Source: Aradus depressus
Taxonomy: Eukaryota; Arthropoda; Insecta; Hemiptera; Aradidae
Assembly: GCA_963662175.1 (NCBI GenBank)
Contig: OY759223.1
Location: forward strand, 7,225,549 to 7,289,548
Direction of reading: 5' to 3'
DNA: 64,000 nt
The position numbers and the translations under genes were made by a program. Under the pieces are notes generated by a model. It was not told the origin of the DNA. It searched no databases and was given only the letters and a program-made list of their open reading frames with translations. Numbering within the stretch: position 1 is the first letter of the stretch; each line of letters opens with the position of its first letter. This document shows positions 55,370-64,000 of this stretch, one piece after another.

Positions 55370-55995
55370 CATTCACTCTATCTACTTTACACGCACAGAC
55401 AGACTTTTTTTTCATATTTGGAATTCGTAGGTCGGAAAAATTAAAATTTTGTAGAAAACTCCGCATCGAATTTTTGACCAATTACATAACTGCTGGGAAA
55501 GTAAAAAATTTCACCATGGCTATACCAAGTAGAACGAATGGACTCCCAACAGAATGAATGTATCGATTTATCGAATGAATTATCCAGGGGAGAGGCTCAT
55601 ATGAAAAACTATAACTTGTAATGAATGTATCGACACAAGAAATTCTCCATAAGAATAACACTTATCAATTTATGATTTATTCATCGATGAATCACCGGCA
55701 ATGTACTTCCCCACGACGAATTAATCAATTAAACTTTGGTTTTCTCTCCAAAACCTTCTTGAACTCGAAATCAATAGTTGACTAATATAGAGGCTTCTGA
55801 AACCTCATTCTAAAGTTTGAAACAATTTCATAATTTTCAGTTATTAAGTATTTTTGAGTGAGCCGCCTCCGTAATTTCCCTAGGATCGATTTGGCTGAAA
55901 ATCAGTAAGTGTTGTTTTTATATGGTTCTGGACATTCAAATAAAATTTTGTGTTATGTTCATTCTATCAGGAGTTATCAGGTAACTCTTTTTTTT
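55370..55995 (-). repeat. Dispersed repeat pieces, mainly reverse
   Basis: GTAGAAAACTCCGCATCGAA and ACCAATTACATAACTGCTGG (reverse); GATGAATCACCGGCAATGTA-CTTCCCCACG; GATTTGGCTGAAAATCAGTA..TATCAGGAGTTATCAGG. Several truncated copies joined. Confidence 0.5.
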
Positions 55996-56189
55996 TAATT
56001 TTTGTAATCAGTCAGTCACAATATACAAAAATCAAAATTTTAAGAATTTTCCAAAAAACCGCTCTCGACTACAATTTGCTTCGCCGGTTTTTGCAAATGT
56101 TTTTTTTTTTATATCCTGTTAGCACTTTAAAATGAAATACATACAAAAAAACGAATTTTTATATAGCGTTATAAAAATAAAAGCAGTAA

Positions 56190-56730
56190 AATTTTGGATA
56201 ATGTTAGTTTTGAAACCAATGTTTGGATAATGTGAGTTTTGATTCCCATCACATAGGATAACGTTAGTATTGTTCCCATCTTTCTCAAACATGTTTAAAT
56301 AAATCAAAACCATTCAACATTTTCATGTAAATTTATTGTTACTATTATTACAACTTGAAATAATTTTTAAAAATTATTAAAATTGACACATAATTATAAT
56401 TTTACATAAAGCATAGGTAATAACAAAATTTTATTTAAAATAAAAACTGCAAAAAAATACAGCACTAAATAAACCTCTTTGAGTAGGTTATGCTTGCAAA
56501 TACTGCTTTCTGGTTGGTTAAAAGACGCTTAGTGTCAGAACTAACATTATCCACTAGGATAATGCTAGTTCTGACTCCAAAACTCATCTTCTAGGCCCAT
56601 TAAACCTAGGGTATGCTGACTTTTGATTTTAACCAACGCCATATTTGAATTCAGCTCAAAAAATTGCAAAAATAACCACTGCCATCACAATTTTGTTAAT
56701 TTTGGATATTGTGAGTTTTGATTCTGAAGG
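56190..56730. repeat. Interval with recurring GGATAATGTTAGTTTTGA motifs
   Basis: The motif occurs in direct orientation near 56196, 56224, 56256 and 56703 and as an inverted pair at 56537-56575 (AGAACTAACATTATCC / GGATAATGCTAGTTCT). Spacing is irregular. It may be a degraded MITE with subterminal repeats; no clear termini or target duplication. Confidence 0.4.
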
Positions 56731-57052
56731 GCTCAAATATGAAATTCTGAAGAAAACTCGACATCGTATTTCTGATTACGTAACTTCCCCCATACGTAGC
56801 TGGAGAGGTAAAATAAAATAAAAGTTGGGTCAGGAAATATAAAATAAATGAGGATGTTGGTTTCCGTTAGGTCTGTCTTCTCAGCCGCCCCATCTCCAAT
56901 CTTGTCTCGAGTGGAGGCCCACAAATCTCCTTCTCCTTCTCTTTGACGTATCTAGATTGAATAGCTGCTCTTCTTTCTAGATCGGTGGTTCCCAACCAAT
57001 CCTACACCTACTACCAGTTAGTTACAGTGACTCATGCCCGGGTTTTAAATAC

Positions 57053-57830
57053 AGTAGACTCTCCCTTATCCGGCGTATAACGGAAATCATCAATTAATGA
57101 GAAAAAATATATCAATTAAAGCATAAAAAAAGTGTTTTTAGGTGAGCTAAGGAACAAAACATGTATGTATTTTGTTGATATTTTAAAAATATATTTTGAA
57201 ATCTGCGTTTAATGACATACCTACATATTTAAAAGAAAATTGCGATAACAGAATACGCCGGATAACAGAAATCATCAATTAATGAGAAAAAATATATCAA
57301 TTAAAGCATAAAAAAAGTGTTTTTAGGTGAGCTAAGGAACAAAACATGTATGTATTTTGTTGATATTTTTAAAATATATTTTGAAATCTGCGTTTAATTA
57401 CATACCTACATATTTAAAAGAAAATTGCGATAACAGAATACGCCGGATAACAGAAATCATCAATTAATGAGAAAAAATATATCAATTAAAGCATAAAAAA
57501 AGTGTTTTTAGGTGAGCTAAGGAACAAAACATGTATGTATTTTGTTGATATTTTTAAAATATATTTTGAAATCTGCGTTTAATTACATACCTACATATTT
57601 AAAAGAAAATCTAAAATTCTAAAAATATTATTTGTTTAAAAAATCGGTAATTTTCTTTTGTTTCGCTAACACAACACTGTTCCGTGCTGCATAGCCCCAC
57701 CACTTGTTTAGTGTTAAGACGTCTGAAAAAGTGGAGGATGGTTGTCGTTCAACATAATAAAGTGCTTTCTTAGTGCTTACCTTCTTTGTGTGACATATGA
57801 TCAATGGTTTCATCTTCATTATTTTTAGAA
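57053..57830 (-). mobile_element. pogo/Tigger transposon 3' remnant with triplicated subterminal block
   Basis: The end CAGTAGACTCTCCCTTATCC (57053) resembles Tigger terminal repeats and follows a TA. Inside it, a block of ~183-184 bp beginning AACRGAAATCATCAATTAAT is repeated about three times (starts near 57081, 57265 and 57449), each with a Tigger-like TAACAGAATACGCCGG spacer. Read on the minus strand, 57819-57628 encodes a 63-residue frame ending in KWWGYAARNSVVLAKQKKIT and DFLNK, consistent with a Tigger-type transposase C-terminus just before the 3' end. The other end is missing. Confidence 0.6.
57628..57819 (-). pseudogene. C-terminal fragment of a Tigger-like transposase
   Basis: A 63-residue frame with a QPSSTFSDVLTLNKWWGYAA core and a charged tail ending LNK, stopping close to the triplicated subterminal repeats. 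The catalytic DDE core is absent, so it cannot be active. The assignment rests on resemblance to Tigger C-termini and on the neighbouring CAGTAGACTC terminus. Confidence 0.45.
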
Positions 57831-57899
57831 ATGTTTGATTTTCAACTATGGATTTATTATAATAATTATAATAGTTAATGCTATGAGGCTCAAATCTGA

Positions 57900-59110
57900 T
57901 ATCGGATGCACAGTAATATTGAAAGAACCTTCAAATTATTTATTACAAAATGTTTAAAGCTGGCCAGAAACAGAGCAGATTTCTTGTTATATTTAGAATC
58001 TGATTTAATGCCTGTTTTCTTGTTTACATTGAAATTACATTTACATTTTATAAAGTTATCTTTAAATCTCCCATCTTATAGATATATAAACATTGTTATG
58101 AGGAATGTCATCGATAAAAAGGTATTTTGGTATAACGAAGTGCAATCTATTTGTAACAACTGTAATGTTAATATAACTGAGTATAAAAGGGAATGATATT
58201 GTAAATAAAGTAAGGGATACATTTATTAATGAATATAAATTAAAATCAATAAATAGTACCAAGCATACTTTATATAAACAGTTATTTACAGATAATAAAG
58301 TTATTTTCTCGGAGATGGATGCGAATTCGATAAGCTGGGTGCTGAAGGTACGAGGTGAACTTCTTTATTTAAATAAGTATCCTTACACTAAGGAGGTCAA
58401 GCTTTGCTTCATGTGTATTAACAAGCAAGATGAAGATGTGTTTCACTTTATTGCCGTATGCCCCATCTTAAGGGAATTTCGTCTTATCTATTTTGGTGAA
58501 GCAGAGTTGAGCTATGTTCAGTTTATTGAATATATAAATGGACGAAACTACAAAACTTTAATTAACTATTGCAAAGCCGCCTGGAATTATAGATTTGAGC
58601 TAGTTTCAGAATTTAATTATTAATAATATATAAACAGTAAGATGTTTTTTATTTTAATTTTTTGTTAGTTTTTTTAAAGGATCATTTAAGTTAATTTTGT
58701 AAATTACTGCATTTGTATTTGTATTTGAATTTTTTTTTTTTTTGTTTTGTCACTTTTATATATGTGTGAGTAGAAATAGAAGAGATAACCCCTCAGACGG
58801 GGCCATGGTGGCCGTGCGGGCTAGAGCGTAGGGCTTTGGTCGCATGGTCTCACCATGGTTTGCGGGTTCGAATCCCGTCCGGGAGTGAGTTTTATTTCGT
58901 AGATAGAACTCCCTCCCGGGGCCATGGATGTCTTAAGTAATTATATATAACACATTGACATGGCTAATATGCACCGTACATGAAGCCAAAAAAAAAAAAA
59001 AAAAAAATTTCAAAAACCCCTCAGACGGTCAATCTGACCATGAGTATTGTCGGTCAATATTATTAATGTACATTTGTAAAAAAATAAAAATAAATAAAGA
59101 CTATTATTAT
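57900..59110 (+). pseudogene. Non-LTR retrotransposon C-terminal domain remnant with 3' end
   Basis: Frames at 57906-58196 (LPSYRYINIVMRNVIDK) and 58315-58623 (SISWVLKVRGELLYLNKYPY then CFMCINKQDEDVFHFIAVC) carry the CxxC..HxxxxC zinc-binding domain found after the RT in many insect non-LTR elements. The protein stops at 58621-58623 after RFELVSEFNY. The 3' UTR is interrupted by a second-family SINE (58799-59010) with 14-bp target duplication AACCCCTCAGACGG and resumes up to TATTATTATAATTATTATAG near 59108. Frameshifts and stops separate the two frames. Confidence 0.75.
58799..59010 (+). mobile_element. SINE family B inserted in a non-LTR 3' UTR
   Basis: GGGCCATGGTGGCCGTGCGG to CACCGTACATGAAGCC and a ~21-base poly(A). 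Exact 14-bp target duplication AACCCCTCAGACGG on both sides. The cleanest family B copy in the window. Confidence 0.9.
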
Positions 59111-59640
59111 AATTATTATAGTTAATTATTTCTTAGTAGGTACTGTATTTTTTTCTTTGCTGCAGTCTCTCAAATTTACATAAAATACCTACTTGCCTTC
59201 TTTTAATATTATGTCTTATTGTTATTCCCTTAAAATACATACATAGATACTTTTTTCAAAGATATAGATAATTACAAAAATTTATAAAAACTTAAAATAA
59301 AATAAATCCCGAAAAGCTTCTTAGTTTATTAAAAAAAAAAAAATGCATTATTTTATATACACATATACTTGGTACCATATTACCGACAAAACATTGTTTA
59401 TATTAACTCTTAAGTTCGGAGTGGATGACGTGGCCAACTACCGTATGGTGAACAACACGTTTTTGTGCTCCTCAATATTCGTTTTATTTAAAGGCAATTT
59501 AAACTTATTCTTTAAAATATTTTCGATTCTTTTTTTTTAAAGAGAACTGTGGTTAATTTCTGTTTGAATTTTATGTTATGTGTTCATTCGAAACTTGAAA
59601 CTTTATGTGTTCATTAGAAACTTGAAAAAATAACCTTACT
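59110..59640. other. AT-rich interval upstream of the jockey-like element
   Basis: Poly(A) at 59331-59343 may mark another retroelement end. A repeated phrase (TATGTGTTCATT.GAAACTTGAAA) occurs twice at 59576-59625. No gene. Confidence 0.4.
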
Positions 59641-59802
59641 TAAAATATTTCAATTTAATTCAGTTTATTCCTTTTACTTTACTTTATCTTTACTTTCTTT
59701 TGTTCGTTTTATGTTTTAATTTGATGTTATTGTTTCGTGTGTGTGTTTTCCTTTTTTTCTTTTTTACTTTTCTGATGAGTAAGTTTTAACTTACAATCAG
59801 TC

Positions 59803-61034
59803 ATGGGTGACGAAGGTAAAAAAGCAGAAACCACGACTCCTGAGGCTACTCCCTCCACTTCTGTATGGCAGGAAGCGTTTGTCAGGGACCGGAAGAGACG
59901 AGCTGCAGACACCAGAGACCCCAGAAAGGCTGCGCGGCTGCACAGCAACATTCAGCAGGTACCCCTTAATAACCACTATACACCATTGTCGCAAGATGAA
60001 GCAATGGAGTCATCATCAAATAGTCAACAAATAGTAAATGAAAAACCACCACCCATTTTCATCAAAGAAAACATTAGTAGTTATAAAAACTTTTTATCTT
60101 TATTAGAAAATACTTGTGGTCAAAATTCATTTATTTTAAAATCTACAGCTAATGGAATCACACTCTACCCTACCACACCGGCCCATTATAGATCATTTAC
60201 TCATTTACTAGACAAAGAGAAGGTCATGTTCCACACGTACCAACTCAAGTCTGACAGAGTACCGAGGGTAATGATCCACAGATCATGCAGATCTGAAAAC
60301 AGCTCTTCAGGAGAAGGGATATCCGGCTCGAGCTGTTATAAACGTATTAAAAAAAACATGGGTTCAGGAACCCAGTGCTACACATTCAGTGCCTGTTAAA
60401 GTACCTCTGCCTATCTTTTTTGTTGACGTGGACCCAAAACACTACAACGAAAAAATCTTCGATATCCGGAGTTTACTTTACTCAAAAGTAACCATTGAAG
60501 AACCCTACAGAAGGCACTCTATCGTCCAGTGTAAACGTTGTCAAGGTTACGGGCACACGCATTCATATTGCAGATTAATGCACAAATGCGTGCGCTGTGG
60601 CCAGGAACATGTTTCTGGAACATGCCAGAAGCCTAGGACTAGCCCCGCTACATGTGCAAACTGCAATGGTTCACATCCTCCGAACTACAGAGGGTGCGCC
60701 ACGTATCAACAATTGCGCATTCAAAAGGGAAGGACTACCGAAAGCAGAGGAGACAAGGCGCAAATGCATGGTGCACAGAGTACCGCAGCCAAGAAGGAAC
60801 TTCTCCAACTACGCAGAGGCAGCAGGTCTTCAGAGAGGCTCACCTGGGACGTCCAACCAATACCCAGCATACAGCCCTCCGACTGGCGTGGGGGTGGAAG
60901 GGCCCCAGTGGTCTCCTCCGAGTCAAGGTATCCCTCCCAACTTTTCAAATTTCATTTCAAGCCTTCAAAACATTATCCAACCCCTCGTCACTCTCCTCAC
61001 ACAACTTTCACAAATGACACAACTTTTCACATAA
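59803..61034 (+). pseudogene. Jockey-like ORF1 (gag-like, zinc knuckles), frameshifted
   Basis: RNA-binding protein of the element. It starts MGDEGKKAETTT, with a PRE_C2HC-like region (HTYQLKSDRVPRVMIH, then in the next frame ADLKTALQEKGYPARAV, VPVKVPLPIFFVDVDP). Three zinc knuckles follow: CKRCQGYGHTHSYC, CVRCGQEHVSGTC and CANCNGSHPPNYRGC. The C-terminal tail FSNFISSLQNIIQPLVTLL is in a third frame and ends at TAA 61032-61034. Frameshifts lie near 60275 and between about 60720 and 60790. Confidence 0.85.
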
Positions 61035-61035
61035 A

Positions 61036-63389
61036 ATGTCAACTAATTTACTCACCGCTGGTTCCTTGTCAGTTCTTCTGTGGAACGCTAATGGACTTCT
61101 ACAACACAGAAACGAACTGGACATATTTTTACATGACAGACGGATAGACGTAGCACTGATCTCTGAGACTCACTTGACATCTAAATCCAGACTTTACATA
61201 CGTGACTATACAATACACAGAGCTGACCATCCTGACGACACCAGTCACGGCGGGGCCGCTGTTCTCATCAAGTCTTCACTCAAACACTACCCACTTCCCA
61301 ATGAAACAACACCTCATATACAGGCAGCAGCTGTATCACTACACACAAAACACAAAAAAATAGCCCTTGTGGCCGTTTATTGTCCTCCGAGGTTCGCCAT
61401 AGCACCTGGTACATTTTCAGCATTTTTTCGGAAATGGGGTCCTTGCTTCCTTGCTGGATGTGACTACAATGCGAAACACCACTAATGGGGCTCGCGACTC
61501 TGTACTCCGAGGGGAAGGAGTCTTAACACCACACTTAATAGGGACCATTTACAAATAATTTCGCCTAACTCACCGACTTACTGGCCAACTTCAAGACGGA
61601 AATTACCTGACTTATTGGACTTTTTCATCCATAAGGGACTACGAGGTTTGCCTTATACTGTCAGTTGCCCACCCGACCTCTCTTCCGATCACTCGTTCGT
61701 GATTCTAAACCTCTGGGCAGAACCGTGTGAGAAAGAGAAGAAACCAACGCTAACCCCAGGAATCACAGACTAGCAGTTATTCCAGTCAACATTAAGCTCT
61801 AAGCTCTCTATTTCTTATGCTTTAAAAACGCAGGAGGAGCTTGAAAATTCTGTGGAACACTTCATACGAAGCGTCCAAGAAGCTGCATGGACCTCTACAA
61901 CTCCAAAAATAATTGGCCGTAAACAAGATCAACCATCGTACCCGGAGTACATCCGGAGACTAATCAGGGGGAACCGGAGAGCACGAAAGAGATAGCAAAC
62001 CTCTAGACTTCAATTTGACAAACGAACCTACAACCAGCTAAATAATAAACTTAAGACAGAAATTAAATTATTCAGACAGGACACACAAGATGACTACTTC
62101 TCTAACCTGGATGCTGAAAATAGCAGTCTCTGGCGAAAAACTCGTCGAGTTCTGCGTCAACCAGTAGTGTCATCACCGCTTCGTAATGATGATGACGCAT
62201 GGGTAATAACGGATGATGAAAAGGCAGAGCTCTTCGGTAGATATCTCGCACATACTTTCACTCCACATCAAGACTCACCCCACACCCCACATGACGACAC
62301 TGTGTTAAATGCATTACACATTCCACTCCCACTTTCACTCCCTCCTAAATCATTCACCCCGGCCGAAGTGACCTACGAAATTCAACAACTGCCCAGAAAG
62401 AAGTCCCCGGGATACGACCTCATTACGGCTGAAATTCTCAAAGAATTGCCCCGAAAGGCTATAGTTTTTCTCACAACCCTGTATAACTGCATACTTCGCA
62501 CAACATTTTTCCCCATACAATGGAAACACTCACATATTATCATGATCTTAAAACCAAACAAACCATCACACTGCCCTTCGTCATATCGCCCTATCAGTCT
62601 TCTTCCTCTTCGCTCAAAACTTTTTGAAAAATTACTCTATAAAAGACTCATAACTATCATAACATCCCAGCAAGTACTCCCAGATCATCAGTTCGGCTTT
62701 CGTTCACAACATTCAACAACACATCAGTTACACAGGGTTGTGGATTTCATAGCTTCTGCCTTAGAGAGAAAGTTGTATGCAGCAGGGGCCTTTCTTGATG
62801 TAAGTCAGGCTTTTGACCGAGTTTGGCACCCGGGACTTCTTTACAAATTGAGGCCTTTACTTCCACACACATACTACCTCATCCTACAATCATATTTAGC
62901 ACACAGATACTTCGTCGTCCGACAAGATATTTGGGACTTACTCTGGACAGACGACTGACATGGCACGCACATACAAGCCTCATACGAAATACACTAAACA
63001 AACGATTTAAAATGCTTTATTCTCTTCTGCACAGACATTAAAAATTACCCTTAACACAAAAGCGTAACTGCTACACATTTCTACTAAAGCCACTCTGGAT
63101 GTATGGCTCACAAATCTACGGTTCGGCTAAAATATCTAACCTGAAACGTATCCAGGTTTTCCAGTCAAAGACACTCAGACTCATTACACAATTCCCACCA
63201 TACGTAAGTAACAGAACACTTCACAATGACCTCATGATAAACACAGTACACGACACAATTCAGGACCTTTACGGACACAGCAAATTGCACTCACACCCAA
63301 ATCCATACATCCACTCACTTTCTTCACCACACTTGCCACACAATCCTCCCAGGAGATTGAAGAGGAGGTGGAATCGTGACTTAATATAA
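61036..63389 (+). pseudogene. Jockey-like ORF2 (AP endonuclease + reverse transcriptase), disrupted
   Basis: Endonuclease motifs: LLWNANGL, DVALISETHL, GCDYNAKH, SPTYWP, LLDFF and SSDHSF. RT motifs: KSPGYDLITAEILKEL, HIIMILKPNK, SYRPISLLPLRSKLFEKLL, HQFGFRSQHSTTHQL and FLDVSQAFDRVWHPGLLYKL. Stops interrupt at 61483-61485, ~61771 and ~61995. After RYFVVRQD (about 62925) there is an internal deletion: the YADD-type catalytic block is missing and the frame jumps to RYLGLTLDRRLTWHAH. The C-terminus LKRIQVFQSKTLRLITQFP is retained and ends RRWNRDLI. Confidence 0.9.
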
Positions 63390-63508
63390 TCCGAAATTAC
63401 AACCCCCCACTTCTTGTAACAAAATCATAATATCGCTATTCATTGATAATAACCATAATATTCATTGTTTTAAATTTCGCCCTGAGGAGCTACCGCTGGG
63501 TGGCCTTC

Positions 63509-63552
<44 letters not shown>

Positions 63553-63609
63553 GAGTGGATTCAAACGAAATTTGTTTACATTTTTGTATTTTTTAATTTA
63601 TGTTAACAG

Positions 63610-63717
63610 ATGGAAGTGGATGGTTACAGTACGAGAGGACCTGGAGATCCATACGACTTCGAAGAGGAGAGTATGGGTGGAGTTAGAATGAACGCATTCA
63701 AAATGGCGCCCATCAAA
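63610..63717 (+). CDS. Probable small coding exon at the right edge, gene unidentified
   Basis: A 108-nt block framed by acceptor ..TTAATTTATGTTAACAG (ends 63609) and a perfect donor GTAAGT (63718-63723). It is exactly 36 codons in phase 0, reading MEVDGYSTRGPGDPYDFEEE then SMGGVRMNAFKMAPIK. Composition is balanced compared with the AT-rich flanks. The first codon is ATG, so it could be the start or an internal exon. It lies ~60 bp downstream of the poly(A) of the jockey-like element, so the retroelement would sit in the preceding intron. I do not recognise the gene. Confidence 0.5.
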
Positions 63718-64000
63718 GTAAGTTCTTAGGAACATTTTAAATGTACGAATGAGGTACGAAAGTTCATTCCCGCAATTATTTATTTATAGGATATTAGTGA
63801 AGTAATAACATATTGTATTAGCGTTCCCTTCATTAAAAATACAATGTACATATGTATGTACAATAAAAATACATAAAAGATTCGTGAGTTACGGAATTAT
63901 TATGTGCTCGTAAATACACTTGGCTCATATAATTGATAATCTAATAATTGAATGTTAATTTTAGTTTAAAAAATTTGATATTATTTTGCGAGCGCCGGAT
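63718..64000. other. Start of intron after the 63610 exon
   Basis: Begins with GTAAGTTCTTAGG; AT-rich thereafter to the end of the window. The last bases GCGAGCGCCGGAT may be the start of a SINE head or another element, too short to decide. Confidence 0.35.

Larger units (their letters stand above)
59640..63549 (+). mobile_element. Jockey-like non-LTR retrotransposon, near full length but defective
   Basis: Order: leader (start uncertain, ~59640), gag-like ORF1 (59803-61034), ORF2 from 61036 with AP endonuclease and reverse transcriptase, short 3' UTR (63390-63510) and a 39-base poly(A) (63511-63549). ORF1's TAA and ORF2's ATG are separated by one base. Frameshifts, at least three stops and a deletion in the RT make it inactive. 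No target duplication could be found around the poly(A). It lies upstream of the probable exon at 63610. Confidence 0.85.

Overview
The window is an AT-rich, intron- and repeat-dominated stretch of a eukaryotic nuclear genome, almost certainly an arthropod and probably an insect. Evidence for this: spliced exons with GT/AG borders, a CUB/EGF extracellular protein gene, jockey-type and Penelope-like retroelements, hAT and pogo/Tigger MITEs, two tRNA-derived SINE families, and SINE tails made of (CCTAA)n, the complement of the arthropod telomere repeat TTAGG. I cannot name the species. There are no prokaryotic features, no CRISPR array and no genuine tRNA or rRNA gene.

Host genes are sparse. 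On the minus strand, the first coding exon (signal peptide + CUB + start of an EGF domain, 16568-17082) and the second exon (EGF, 6107-6211) of one gene are joined in phase across a ~10.4 kb intron packed with SINEs, Penelope-like termini, a hAT MITE and a 1.6 kb hairpin element. On the plus strand there is a probable 3'-terminal coding exon at 24666-24833, repeated at 29167-29334 because ~4.5 kb (20651-25149) is tandemly duplicated almost without change. A small probable exon lies at 63610-63717 near the right edge.

Layout: 1-17.4 kb, CUB/EGF gene and its intron. 17.4-20.6 kb, decayed repeats. 20.65-29.65 kb, the two near-identical 4.5 kb copies. 29.9-33.5 kb, retroelement remnants, a Tigger-type MITE and a hAT MITE carrying a SINE. 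33.8-35.1 kb, a Penelope-like element with a recognisable GIY-YIG endonuclease and a SINE inserted near its stop codon. 35.2-43.9 kb, a satellite-like array with higher-order structure whose core unit is homologous to the body of the local SINE. 44-57 kb, mosaic of dispersed repeats, MITEs and SINEs. 57-63.5 kb, a Tigger transposase remnant, a non-LTR C-terminal remnant with a nested second SINE, and a nearly full-length but broken jockey-like element (ORF1, EN, RT) ending in poly(A).

The most unusual observations are: (i) the SINE-related satellite array with about 40 copies of its core motif; (ii) (CCTAA)n SINE tails confirmed as tails by flanking target-site duplications; (iii) a recurring CTGANGA-N-hairpin-GAAA motif at the ends of several Penelope-like families, resembling a hammerhead ribozyme but always with one extra base before stem II, including one head-to-head pair; and (iv) several MITEs that can be bounded to the base by target duplications. 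No classical new multi-gene system is visible. Names of repeat families are descriptive only, since no database could be searched.
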